Source: Paenibacillus rhizosphaerae (GTDB taxonomy: Bacteria; Bacillota; Bacilli; Paenibacillales; Paenibacillaceae). Taken from it: 64,000 nucleotides of DNA. The notes under the pieces were generated by a model. That model was not told the DNA's origin and searched no databases. It worked only from the letters and a program-made list of their open reading frames with translations. A program made the translations under genes and the position numbers. The DNA is taken from contig NZ_JACHXJ010000008.1 of NCBI RefSeq assembly GCF_014192015.1, forward strand, positions 1 through 64,000, written 5' to 3'. This document shows positions 44,512 to 53,654 of the stretch, piece after piece (position 1 is the first letter of the stretch; each line of letters starts with the position of its first letter).

Positions 44512-45721
44512 AACGTATGAAATGTCTACGCAGCCGGCGGAGAATCCCCAGGTTTCCACGGGGATGAAGGCGCTGCTGCTGGTTCTTGGAATTATTCTGA
44601 TCGCGACGACGCTGCGGGCGCCGATCACTTCGGTGGGGCCGCTCGTTGAAACGATCCGGCTCGATACGGGAATGTCGCATACCCTTGCGGGGCTGCTGAC
44701 GACGTTCCCGCTGCTGGCTTTTGCCGTCGTCTCCCCGATTGCTCCGAAGCTGGCCCGGAGATGGGGCATGGAGAAGACGCTGTTTAGCGGAGTGGCCGCC
44801 GTAACGCTGGGCATTGCCCTGCGGTTCGTACCATCGGTTGCCGCTTTATTTGCCGGCACGATCCTGCTCGGCCTCGGCATCGCGGTCAGCAATGTGCTGC
44901 TGCCGAGCCTGATTAAGCGGGATTTTCCGCTGCGGGTGGGCGTCATGACGGGAATCTATTCCGTTTCGATGAACATCTTTGCGGCCATCGCCTCCGGCGT
45001 CAGCCTCCCGGTGTCGAATCATCTCGCTTCCGGCTGGCGGGGGTCCCTGCTCATCTGGGGGATCCTGTCGTTGATCGCGCTCTTCGTCTGGCTGCCGCAG
45101 CTCCGGTACCGGCATCGGACCGGCGAGGTGCGGATTTCGTCGAAAAGCAGCATCTGGCGCTCGAAACTGGCGTGGCAGGTCACGATTGTTATGGGTTTGC
45201 AATCATTCGTGTTTTATTCGATCGTGTCCTGGCTGCCTGAAATTTTGACCGACCGGGGCATGAGCGGCTCGACGGCTGGCTGGATGCTGTCGCTGATGCA
45301 ATTTTTCAGCGTGCCGGTCACGTTCTTCGTGCCGATTCTGGCGGGACGCTTCCAGAATCAGCGCGGACTGGTCGTCGGCACGTTTCTCTGCTTTGTTCTG
45401 GGCTTCGTGCTTCTGCTTAGCGGATGGAATGCGATCGTTCCGGTCGCGGTCGTATTGGTTGGCGTCGGCACCGGTGCGGCCTTCGGCCTCGTTACGATGT
45501 TCTTTATGCTCCGCACCCGCCGGACGGAACAGGCTGCGGAATTGTCCGGTATGGCTCAGTCGATCGGGTACCTGCTGGCCGCTGTAGGACCTATGCTGAT
45601 TGGCCTTGTCCATGATCTGACCGGAAGCTGGACAGCGGCGATCTTGGTCCTGCTGATCGTAGCCATCGTCTATATGCTTGCCGGCTGGGGTGCCGGAAAC
45701 AATACTTACATTGAAGAATAA
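44504..45721 (+). CDS. CynX/NimT-type MFS transporter
   Basis: The 405-residue membrane protein has 12 predicted segments. The opening TTLRAPITSVGPLVETIR followed by LAGLLTTFPLLAFAVVSP is typical of the CynX/NimT (cyanate or 2-nitroimidazole) MFS branch. Substrate unknown. The ATG at 44504 overlaps the end of the GntR gene by 8 bases and follows GGAGGAAA. A strong terminator ends the pair. Confidence 0.85.
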   Translation: MNKTYEMSTQPAENPQVSTGMKALLLVLGIILIATTLRAPITSVGPLVETIRLDTGMSHTLAGLLTTFPLLAFAVVSPIAPKLARRWGMEKTLFSGVAAVTLGIALRFVPSVAALFAGTILLGLGIAVSNVLLPSLIKRDFPLRVGVMTGIYSVSMNIFAAIASGVSLPVSNHLASGWRGSLLIWGILSLIALFVWLPQLRYRHRTGEVRISSKSSIWRSKLAWQVTIVMGLQSFVFYSIVSWLPEILTDRGMSGSTAGWMLSLMQFFSVPVTFFVPILAGRFQNQRGLVVGTFLCFVLGFVLLLSGWNAIVPVAVVLVGVGTGAAFGLVTMFFMLRTRRTEQAAELSGMAQSIGYLLAAVGPMLIGLVHDLTGSWTAAILVLLIVAIVYMLAGWGAGNNTYIEE

Positions 45722-45724
45722 AGC

Positions 45725-45757
45725 AAACAACCTCCGCCGGAAGGGCGGAGGTTGTTT
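45725..45757. terminator. Bidirectional terminator
   Basis: AAACAACCTCCGCC and GGCGGAGGTTGTTT form a 14-bp stem with a 5-base loop. It stops the MFS gene and the minus-strand GT8 gene. Confidence 0.85.
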
Positions 45758-45779
45758 GCATTTTTCTTGAGACGGGCCG

Positions 45780-46853
45780 TTACAAATAAATGCCGCTGCT
45801 GAAGCCCCTAATGTACATGGAAGGCTTTCTCCGGGAGCTGCGGCGCATCATAAGAATGCGGGACTTGCTGACGCTGCCGGCCGCAGATTTGTGCCGGGAG
45901 TGCTGGGACGCTTTTCTCCGCTTCCTCATGATGACCCTTTCACTCCGTTCCCTTTCGCTCCGGTGGCGGGAGGATGGTTTTCTTGGCGAGAGCTTGCGGG
46001 TTTTGCGCTTCATATGCAGATGCCGGGCTTTTCTGTCCGTGCTTCTTCTGATGGGCGCCGGGAGTATTGGCTCATTGCTCCATGGCGTTAGTCTTAGATT
46101 ATCCTGATAGAGGGTATATCCTGGGGATAGCGGGTCCCAGCACTTCATGTCACCGGCAAAGTGAACGATTTTTTGCTGGAGATCCACTTCGGCCCCCGGG
46201 ACGTAAAACCAGTTGAACCGTTGATCCAGCAGCAGGCAGTTTCCCCCGAATACGTGGTTCAGGCAGTCCTGGTCAGGCATCGAGGTGCCGGGAAAGGCGC
46301 GGAAAAAGTTCAGCATTTCTTCAAACCAGGTCACGTGCTGCCGAATGGCATTGAGGTCAAATAAAATGACCCCGGAGTTAAAATAAGTTTCGGGGTTTAA
46401 ACCCTGGACAGCCACGACTTCTGCGATGCCTTGGATGCCTTGGTCGTGGATAGCCCCAAGGTAGCCGCCGTTCAGGTCGATCCCCCACAGCTCGGTAATG
46501 TCCATATTGACCATCACGTCGCAGTCAAGATAGATTACCCGTTCAGCAGGTACCACGGCGGGCAGCAGCAGCCGGTAAAGACTGCCCCACGTCCATCGGT
46601 CGATAGAGCCGGTTCCCGACAGAACGTCCATCATTTCGACCGGCAGGGTCACAGGATAGAAGTGGATCGGATGCTTGAAACCCGCCGCCAGCTGGGCCAG
46701 CTTGTTCTTATTTTCTTCCAGCAGCGACTCGTCATGGAGAATGTGAACCTGAAGCTCGGAGGAAGTGTTGCGGAACACCGAAGCCAACGCGGCGGCAGCG
46801 TGCTCGGAATAGCTTCCGTCCTTATCCGTAAAAGCTAAAGCCAATTCAATCAT
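45780..46853 (-). CDS. GT8 glycosyltransferase with a polybasic tail
   Basis: The 357-residue protein has a GT8 catalytic domain: the DxD motif in YLDCDVMVN (near residue 102), the YFNSGVILFDL motif, PDQDCLNHVFGG, and HFAGDMKCW near residue 235. These point to transfer of glucose or galactose from a UDP sugar. After about residue 265 the protein continues into a tail of about 90 residues rich in Arg, Lys and Ser with no fold. The other two frames are blocked there. I choose ATG at 46853 behind AGAGGTG; a GTG lies at 46865. Downstream of galU in the same direction. Confidence 0.75.
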   Translation of the reverse strand: MIELALAFTDKDGSYSEHAAAALASVFRNTSSELQVHILHDESLLEENKNKLAQLAAGFKHPIHFYPVTLPVEMMDVLSGTGSIDRWTWGSLYRLLLPAVVPAERVIYLDCDVMVNMDITELWGIDLNGGYLGAIHDQGIQGIAEVVAVQGLNPETYFNSGVILFDLNAIRQHVTWFEEMLNFFRAFPGTSMPDQDCLNHVFGGNCLLLDQRFNWFYVPGAEVDLQQKIVHFAGDMKCWDPLSPGYTLYQDNLRLTPWSNEPILPAPIRRSTDRKARHLHMKRKTRKLSPRKPSSRHRSERERSERVIMRKRRKASQHSRHKSAAGSVSKSRILMMRRSSRRKPSMYIRGFSSGIYL

Positions 46854-46933
46854 TTGCGGTGACACCTCTCTTTAAAATTGGTTTTTCCGTTACATGATTG
46901 CATCACGCGAAGGCACGCGAGTGAAGCTTGGGC

Positions 46934-47842
46934 TCACGGCGCAGGGTCACCGGAACCGGAATCCGGTGATTGCGGGTCCTCTTTTAACAGCTCGTTCATT
47001 TCGTCCTCAAGATTTTGCCTCAGATGCGCTCTTTGCTTCGTCAGTGCCAAAATGGCCTTCACATAACCCAGCGGATCGCCGACGTCATGCCAGCGGCCAT
47101 TAATCTCGCATGTATAAATCGCTTCTTTAGCAAGTAATTGATTCAATGCATCCGTCAGCTGAATTTCGCCGCCGACTCCCGGGGATTGGTTTTCCAGAAT
47201 ATCGAAAATGGATGCAGTCAAAATGTACCGGCCCACCATGGCCAGCCTCGATGGCGAGGCATCGACCGCAGGTTTTTCCACCAAACGGTTGACATACGCA
47301 AACGAATCGATCAGCGGTTTGGCGTCGACGATGCCGTAGCTTGACACCTTGTCTGCCGCCACGCTTTGCACGCCTACGATGGACGTCTTCAGCCGGTCAT
47401 ACCCATCCATAAGCTGTTTTAACGACGGCGGGTCGGCGTCAAAGAACGTGTCTCCAAGCAGGACGGCAAAGGGTTCGTTTCCGATAAAATTGCGCCCGAT
47501 GCCGATGGCATGCCCCAATCCCTTTCTCTCCGATTGTCGGATGTAGTGGATGTCGACAATGCCGGTGAATTCCCGGATTTTGCGGAGCTCCTCGAACTTG
47601 CCTTTTTGCTCCAAATAATATTCGAGTTCCAGTGCCGAGTCGAAGTGATCCTCGATCACCTTTTTGCCTTTGCCGGTCACGATCAAAATTTCCTCAATCC
47701 CGGAAGCCGCGGCTTCTTCGATAATAAACTGGATGGTGGGCTTATCGATAATCGGCAGCATCTCTTTGGGCATTGCTTTGGTGGCGGGAAGAAACCGCGT
47801 TCCGTAACCGGCTGCCGGAATGATCGCTTTACGAATCTTCAA
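46934..47842 (-). CDS. galU: UTP-glucose-1-phosphate uridylyltransferase
   Basis: The 302-residue enzyme makes UDP-glucose from glucose 1-phosphate and UTP. It has the nucleotidyltransferase signature AAGYGTRFLPATKAMPKEML at the N terminus, then IDKPTIQFI, and GLGHAIG further on. The tail ends in an acidic, Pro- and Ser-rich stretch. TTG at 47842 is 5 bases after AAAGGAGGAGG; the frame upstream is only a chance extension. UDP-glucose could feed the GT8 enzyme 80 bases downstream. Confidence 0.9.
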   Translation of the reverse strand: MKIRKAIIPAAGYGTRFLPATKAMPKEMLPIIDKPTIQFIIEEAAASGIEEILIVTGKGKKVIEDHFDSALELEYYLEQKGKFEELRKIREFTGIVDIHYIRQSERKGLGHAIGIGRNFIGNEPFAVLLGDTFFDADPPSLKQLMDGYDRLKTSIVGVQSVAADKVSSYGIVDAKPLIDSFAYVNRLVEKPAVDASPSRLAMVGRYILTASIFDILENQSPGVGGEIQLTDALNQLLAKEAIYTCEINGRWHDVGDPLGYVKAILALTKQRAHLRQNLEDEMNELLKEDPQSPDSGSGDPAP

Positions 47843-48125
47843 GCGGTCCTCCTCCTTTGATGATAGCAATTTCGCATACTGCCATCTTATGCGGGAAGGG
47901 GCTGGGGATCGTGGACATTTATCCTGTGCTGCAAAATTAATGAACGGCGGGTTTTTTGCAGGCAGAAGCAAGACCTTGAAAAAAATTTATCCGTTCCGGG
48001 ACACGGTTTTTTCGCTGCTCTGCAGGTTGGGAAAAGCCCAATCTTTTTTTTCTGTGGTATATTTTAATGGATAGGTCGGAAGCGGGTAATGATGAAATAT
48101 CATTCAATGGAAACCAAAGGAGGGA

Positions 48126-49880
48126 ATGGAACTCTTGAAAAGCTTCGAACTGCTCACCAATTATTTGAAGAAAAACGCGCTTCTCTACCTGACCGCCGTC
48201 GTCCTGATCATTCTGTCCAACGTGGATCAGGCGCTGCTGCCGCAGATTCTCGGTAAGGTGACCGATGGACTGAAGGAACGTTCGATCGGTCGCGAGGACA
48301 TCATCCGCTACAGCTTGATCCTGCTAGGGATCGCCGTGTCCTATGGCGTGCTGTTCGGCTTGGGGCAGTTTACCATTATGCGTCTCGGCCGGCGGTTCGA
48401 GTTTTTGACAAGGGGCCAAATTTTTGCCCAGTTTTCCCGCCTCAGTGAGGACTTTTTTTCCAAACAGGGGACCGGCAAGCTGCTCAGCTATGTCATGAAC
48501 GACGTGACTTCGGTTCGGGAAGCGATTTCATTCGGAGTCACGCAGACGACCAACGCCGTATTCATGGTCATCTCCTGTGTTGTGATGATGCTGGTTACAG
48601 GTATACCGGTAACCCTGATTCTGGTCAGCGTCTGCCCGCTGGTCGCCATTCCGTTTCTGGTCATTTATTTTGGTCCCCGCATCCGGAACCGGTCGATGGA
48701 TGTGCAGGAAGGGCTGGCCACGATGACGGAATCCGCCGATGAGCAAATCGGGGGCATCCGCGTCACGAAGACGTTCGCGATCGAGGAGACGGCGCAGCGC
48801 CGGTTTGACGAGACGGTCGACGGGGTGCGCGGCGCGCAGCTGCATCTGGTGAGGATGTCATCCTTGTTCCAGGCGCTGCTTCCTTTTCTGGGGGCGTTAT
48901 CTCTGGTCGTCTCGCTGCTGGTCGGCGGATATATGACCATTCAGGGCAGGATGACCCTCGGGAGCTTCGTTGCGCTGACCTTCTACCTCCGGATGCTGAC
49001 GGGACCGCTGCAGCAGATCGGCAACGTCATCAACATGATGCAGCGTTCGGGAGCTTCCCTGGAGCGCGTCAACAGGCTGCTGGCCCGGGTGCCGAGCGTG
49101 ATGGACAGGGACGGCGCTTCGGACCTTGCCCGCATCGGGGAGATCGCCGTGGACCACTTGACGTTCTCTTATCCGGGGACGTCGGAACAAGCGCTTAAGG
49201 ACGTCAGTTTCACCATTCCGGAAGGCCGCACCGTCGGGCTCATCGGCCGCACCGGCAGCGGCAAATCGACGCTGGCGAAGCTGCTTCTGCGCATTTATGA
49301 GCCCCCGGCCGGCAGCATTAAGGTGAACGGCCAGGACATTACCCGCGTGACCCTGGAGTCGCTGCGCCGCAAGATCGGCTATGTGCCGCAGGACGGCTTT
49401 TTGTTCAGCACCGATATCGCCGACAACATCGCCTTCAGCGACCGTTCCGCCGGCATCGAGCAAATCCGCGAGGCAGCGGCCCAGGCTTTGCTGCTGGAAA
49501 GCGTCAATTCCTTTGAAGCGGGATTTGAGACCCGGCTCGGCGAACGGGGCCTTACGCTGTCCGGCGGTCAAAGGCAGCGAGCGAGTCTGGCGAGAGGGCT
49601 GATGAAAAAGCCCGAGTTCTTGATTCTCGACGACAGCATGAGCGCCGTCGACGCGATGACGGAATCGGGCATCCTCGGCAATTTGATCCGGGAGCGCAGC
49701 GGCAAATCGACGCTCATTATCGCGCACCGGATCAGCAGCGTCCAGCATGCCGATGAAATCATCGTGCTGGATCAAGGACGCATTGTCCAGCGGGGCAACC
49801 ATGAGGAATTGATGGCCTGTCCGAACGGGCCTTATGCATCTTTATACCGGATCCAACAGGAGGGACTGCAGCATGCCTAA
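48126..49880 (+). CDS. ABC exporter half-transporter with degenerate NBD (BmrC/YheI-like)
   Basis: The 584-residue protein has six membrane segments in a type-1 exporter domain (about 1-310) and an ATPase domain. Walker A is GRTGSGKST, the signature is LSGGQRQRASLARG, and Walker B is FLILDDSMSAVD. In Walker B the usual catalytic Glu is Asp, as in the BmrC half of the BmrCD multidrug exporter. It overlaps the next gene by 8 bases, which fits a heterodimer. ATG at 48126 is only 2 bases from GGAGG; TTG at 48135 is a possible alternative. Confidence 0.85.
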   Translation: MELLKSFELLTNYLKKNALLYLTAVVLIILSNVDQALLPQILGKVTDGLKERSIGREDIIRYSLILLGIAVSYGVLFGLGQFTIMRLGRRFEFLTRGQIFAQFSRLSEDFFSKQGTGKLLSYVMNDVTSVREAISFGVTQTTNAVFMVISCVVMMLVTGIPVTLILVSVCPLVAIPFLVIYFGPRIRNRSMDVQEGLATMTESADEQIGGIRVTKTFAIEETAQRRFDETVDGVRGAQLHLVRMSSLFQALLPFLGALSLVVSLLVGGYMTIQGRMTLGSFVALTFYLRMLTGPLQQIGNVINMMQRSGASLERVNRLLARVPSVMDRDGASDLARIGEIAVDHLTFSYPGTSEQALKDVSFTIPEGRTVGLIGRTGSGKSTLAKLLLRIYEPPAGSIKVNGQDITRVTLESLRRKIGYVPQDGFLFSTDIADNIAFSDRSAGIEQIREAAAQALLLESVNSFEAGFETRLGERGLTLSGGQRQRASLARGLMKKPEFLILDDSMSAVDAMTESGILGNLIRERSGKSTLIIAHRISSVQHADEIIVLDQGRIVQRGNHEELMACPNGPYASLYRIQQEGLQHA

Positions 49881-51693
49881 TTCTTCAGCCGCTGCCCTCA
49901 AGGCAACACAAGCGAAGGATACAGCGGATAAGAAAAAATCATTTGAAGCCTTCAGGGCGATACTGGCTTACGGCAAACCGCACAAGTGGGCTTTTGCCGG
50001 CGTGTTCGTCTGCGCGATTCTCGGCATTTCCGCCGATCTGCTCCAGCCGTATCTGGTCAAGATCGTTATCGACGATCATTTGGCTGTCGGCGGCAGGGAC
50101 ATGGGATATATCGCCACGATCGGCGGCATTTATCTTGGAATTTCGGTCGTCAGCTTCATATTCACGTATTTGCAGAATAACCTGCTGCAGTACGCGGGTC
50201 AAAGCATTGTAGCACGGATCCGGAAGGATCTGTTCCAGCATATTTCCAAGCTGTCGATGTCCTATTTCGACCGCGTTCACCGCGGCAGTCTGGTGACCAA
50301 TGTCTCCAGCGACACGGAGACGATCAGCCAGTTTTTCACGCAAGTGCTGCTCAGCTTGATCCGCGACGGCATGACGCTTGTGCTGATCATTGTCTTTATG
50401 TTTCAGCTCGATACGACGCTGGCCTGGTATTCGATGATCGTCCTGCCGGTCATCGGCCTCGTGGCCTTCCTGTTCCGCCGCTATTTACGCCAGGCGTACC
50501 AGGTAACCCGGAGCCGCTTGTCCCGGTTAATCGGATTCATTGCGGAGAATTTGTCCGGGATGGGGCTGATTCAGGCCTTCCGCCAGGAAGAGGAGCAGAC
50601 CCGGCGTTTTAACGAAAATAACCAGAGCTACTGGGAAGCGAACATGAGGGAGGTCCGCGCCAACGTACTGTTTAACCGGACCTTCGACATACTGGGCAAC
50701 GTCGCCCTTGTCACGGTCGTCTGGCTGGGCGGACTGGCGGTATTCCATGAGCATATGGCCGTCGGAGTTCTGTACGCATTTACGAGCTACATCCGGCAGT
50801 TCTTCCAGCCGATCAACCAGATCACGATGCAGTGGAACACGTTCCAGTCGACGACCGTATCGATGGACCGGATCTGGAAAATATTCAGCACCGAGCCCGA
50901 AGTGAAGGACCCGGATCCTGACAAAACGTGCCGGCTGCGCTTGTCCGAAGCCCGCGGCCGGGTCGATTTCAATCACATCTCTTTCGGTTACTCGGAATCC
51001 AAGCCTGTCATTCCCCATCTGGACCTTCATTTGAAGCCCGGGGAGATGGTCGGCATCGTCGGCACGACGGGGGCGGGAAAGAGCACGATGATCAGTCTCT
51101 TGAACCGGTTCTATGACGTCAATTCCGGCAGCATCAAGATCGACGGGGCGGATATCCGCGATATTCCGCAGCAGCAGCTCCACCGTCTCGTCGGACTGAT
51201 CCAGCAGGAGCCTTATCTGTTCGCGGGAACCGTCCTGGATAACGTCCGGCTGTTCCAGGAAGACATCTCGCGTGAAAAGGTGATGGATGCCTGCCGGTTC
51301 GTCGGTGCGCATGACATGATCATGCGGATGTCCGGCGGATACGACACGCTGCTCTCGGAGCGGGGCAGCGGCCTGTCGGCCGGGGAGCGGCAGCTGATCT
51401 CCTTCGCGCGGATCATGGTCTTTGAGCCGAGGATCCTCATCCTGGATGAGGCGACGGCCAACCTGGATTCGCATACGGAGCAGCTGGTGCAGAGCGCGCT
51501 GGCGAACGTGTCCACCGGCCGGACGACGCTGGTGATTGCCCACCGGCTGTCCACGGTCATGCATGCCGACCGCATTCTGGTCATGAAAGACGGACGGGCG
51601 ATCGAGGAAGGCACTCATGATGAGCTGCTGGCTATGCACGGATACTATGAGCAGCTGTACAATCATGCACGGCAGGCGGCCGATGAAGAGTAG
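49873..51693 (+). CDS. ABC exporter half-transporter with canonical NBD (BmrD/YheH-like)
   Basis: The 606-residue partner has an N-terminal extension, six membrane segments and an ATPase domain with Walker A GTTGAGKST and a Walker B ILILDEATANLD that keeps the catalytic Glu. Its signature loop is LSAGERQLISFAR, which departs from LSGGQ. In heterodimeric exporters of this kind one composite site combines the altered signature and altered Walker B. The pair is BmrCD-like, so multidrug export is a family inference. ATG at 49873 follows CAGGAGGG. Confidence 0.85.
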   Translation: MPNSSAAALKATQAKDTADKKKSFEAFRAILAYGKPHKWAFAGVFVCAILGISADLLQPYLVKIVIDDHLAVGGRDMGYIATIGGIYLGISVVSFIFTYLQNNLLQYAGQSIVARIRKDLFQHISKLSMSYFDRVHRGSLVTNVSSDTETISQFFTQVLLSLIRDGMTLVLIIVFMFQLDTTLAWYSMIVLPVIGLVAFLFRRYLRQAYQVTRSRLSRLIGFIAENLSGMGLIQAFRQEEEQTRRFNENNQSYWEANMREVRANVLFNRTFDILGNVALVTVVWLGGLAVFHEHMAVGVLYAFTSYIRQFFQPINQITMQWNTFQSTTVSMDRIWKIFSTEPEVKDPDPDKTCRLRLSEARGRVDFNHISFGYSESKPVIPHLDLHLKPGEMVGIVGTTGAGKSTMISLLNRFYDVNSGSIKIDGADIRDIPQQQLHRLVGLIQQEPYLFAGTVLDNVRLFQEDISREKVMDACRFVGAHDMIMRMSGGYDTLLSERGSGLSAGERQLISFARIMVFEPRILILDEATANLDSHTEQLVQSALANVSTGRTTLVIAHRLSTVMHADRILVMKDGRAIEEGTHDELLAMHGYYEQLYNHARQAADEE

Positions 51694-51742
51694 CCCGGGA
51701 TGCGGGGACTGCCCGGCGACACGGCTGAGTCGGATGTATAGA

Positions 51743-51779
51743 AACGGGGAGAGAGCGATGCTCTTTCCCCGTTTTTTAT
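51743..51779 (+). terminator. Terminator of the ABC exporter operon
   Basis: AACGGGGAGAGAGC and GCTCTTTCCCCGTT pair with loop GAT, followed by TTTTT. It is a strong intrinsic terminator. Confidence 0.85.
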
Positions 51780-51883
51780 ATTAAATAGATAAACTTTGGA
51801 GACTCAGCTTCCTTAACGCAAAAAACGACCGCTGACCATAAATCCACTGCGATCTTTTGAACTATGAGTATAGACCTGTCCGT

Positions 51884-52705
51884 TTATTTGTCCGGCTGCG
51901 GCTTGGCATCGGGTGCGAAGCTTTCCCTGTATTGGGCAGGGGACATCCCGTAGGTATTCCGGAACACGCGGTGATAGTAGGAATAACTGGCAAAACCGCA
52001 GGTTTCGGCGATCTCCTCCTGAGTCATGGTGCTGTATTTCATCCGTTCGATGGCGGCGTTCAGCCGGATTTCCAAGGCGTACTGGATCATTGTTTTGCCG
52101 TACTGTTCTTTGAAGATTTTCACGGCTCTGGACAGGCTCAGGCCGACATGGGCAGCGGCTTCCTCCAATTTAAAGGTAACGGTGGCATGCTCCTCGACAA
52201 AACGCTTCAGCCTCAGCGCGGTATAAGCGGTGCGGTTCGCCGGCTTCGTCTCCGTGATGGCCCGGTCCAAGCACAGGCACAAGCTTCGCAGAAGGTAACC
52301 GGTGAGCTCCACATTTTCCCCCTCCAGGCCGCGCCTTTTTTCAAGCAGCAGCTGCCTCCACAGTCCAAGCAGGCGATCATCGCTGCCAATCCGGCTGACG
52401 ACCGGCCGGTTCATCCGGTTCCACCAGGCATCGATCCAGCCGCCTTCGCAAAACAGAAAATAATCCCCGCTCGAGACACGTCCCCCGCCGGCATCGTCAT
52501 GCACCATAAGCTCGTATTCGTCCCCCGGCTTCAGCAGCAGCAGGTCCCCGCCCTCGACATGGTAATCGGTGCCGTTGCAGAATACGGTGCAGGATCCTTC
52601 CGTCTGCAGCCGGAATAAATAGGTCGTCAGACCCGCGCGGTGGCTGTTGCTGAACTGCTGGAAATGGTAGGAATAATCGCATATCAGCAGTCTGGCTTCC
52701 ATCAT
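51884..52705 (-). CDS. AraC-family transcriptional regulator
   Basis: The 273-residue regulator has an N-terminal cupin-like sensor (GDLLLLKPGDEYEL) and a C-terminal pair of helix-turn-helix motifs: FKLEEAAAHVGLSLSRAVKI and MTQEEIAETCGFASYSYYHR, ending GMSPAQYRE. ATG at 52705 follows AAAGGGGAG. It is divergent from the isomerase/dehydrogenase pair and probably regulates it. No ABC importer is adjacent. Confidence 0.85.
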   Translation of the reverse strand: MMEARLLICDYSYHFQQFSNSHRAGLTTYLFRLQTEGSCTVFCNGTDYHVEGGDLLLLKPGDEYELMVHDDAGGGRVSSGDYFLFCEGGWIDAWWNRMNRPVVSRIGSDDRLLGLWRQLLLEKRRGLEGENVELTGYLLRSLCLCLDRAITETKPANRTAYTALRLKRFVEEHATVTFKLEEAAAHVGLSLSRAVKIFKEQYGKTMIQYALEIRLNAAIERMKYSTMTQEEIAETCGFASYSYYHRVFRNTYGMSPAQYRESFAPDAKPQPDK

Positions 52706-52839
52706 GTGCTCCCCTTTCTCAAAAAAAACAAGCAGATAGTTCATGTTGCAATCATATTGTTTATGTTCATTTTAGCTTACTTGCATGTATGATAGTAGCA
52801 GATAGAGCAATCAATTATTGGGAAACGAGGTGCCCTTTT

Positions 52840-53613
52840 ATGAAAAAATTGAACATTGGCTTGCAATTGTATACGCTTCGTGACGAAACGGCCCAGGATT
52901 TCCGCGGAACGCTTCGCAAAGTGGCTGAGCTTGGGTATGAAGGCGTGGAGTTTGCCGGATACGGTGACATTCCTGCCGAAGAAATGAAAACGCTTCTTCA
53001 AGAGCTTGGTCTTCAAGCGATCGGCGCCCATGTGGGTCTGCATCTGCTCCGGGCCGACCTGCAGAAAGAGATCGATTACCTGAAAACGATCGGCGCGAAA
53101 ACCATGATGTGCCCTTACGTTGCACCGGAGAACCGCGAGAACATTGAGCAGTGGAAGGAACTGTTTACTTTCCTGGAGGAAGTAGGTACCGAGGCACGCA
53201 AACAAGGATTGACGTTCGGTTATCACAATCACGATTTTGAATTCGCGGACAAGATCGACGGCGAGTTTGTATTCGACGCTATGTACTCCTCCACTTCGCC
53301 TGAAGCCGTTCAAGTGGAAATGGACGTATGCTGGGTGCAGTTTGCCGGACAGGATCCGCTCACCTATATCCCGAAATATGCCGGACGCCTGCCGCTCCTT
53401 CACCTGAAGGACTTCAGCAAGGATGCCGAAGGCAACATGAAGACGCTTGAGCTTGGTCAAGGGGACGTGAATTTGCCGGGTGTCATTCAGGCCGCTTCCG
53501 ATGCCGGAACACAGTGGCTGATCGTCGAGCAGGACGTCTGCCAGAATCCTCCGCTGCAAAGCGTGGAGAACAGCATGAACTGGCTGAAGCAGAACTACTT
53601 GAACCAATTTTAA
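52840..53613 (+). CDS. Sugar phosphate isomerase/epimerase
   Basis: The 257-residue TIM-barrel protein has metal-site motifs of the xylose-isomerase-like family: YGYHNHDFEF-type sequence (TFGYHNHDFEF), QVEMDVCWVQ and LLHLKDFSKD. Its opening MKKLNIGLQLYTLRDETAQD is seen in many Bacillales enzymes next to Gfo/Idh dehydrogenases. ATG at 52840 has a moderate ACGAGGTG site. The dehydrogenase gene follows after 41 bases. Confidence 0.85.
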   Translation: MKKLNIGLQLYTLRDETAQDFRGTLRKVAELGYEGVEFAGYGDIPAEEMKTLLQELGLQAIGAHVGLHLLRADLQKEIDYLKTIGAKTMMCPYVAPENRENIEQWKELFTFLEEVGTEARKQGLTFGYHNHDFEFADKIDGEFVFDAMYSSTSPEAVQVEMDVCWVQFAGQDPLTYIPKYAGRLPLLHLKDFSKDAEGNMKTLELGQGDVNLPGVIQAASDAGTQWLIVEQDVCQNPPLQSVENSMNWLKQNYLNQF

Positions 53614-53654
53614 TGTGATTGAGATCAGAGCTGAAGAAAGGGAGATTTGTATCC

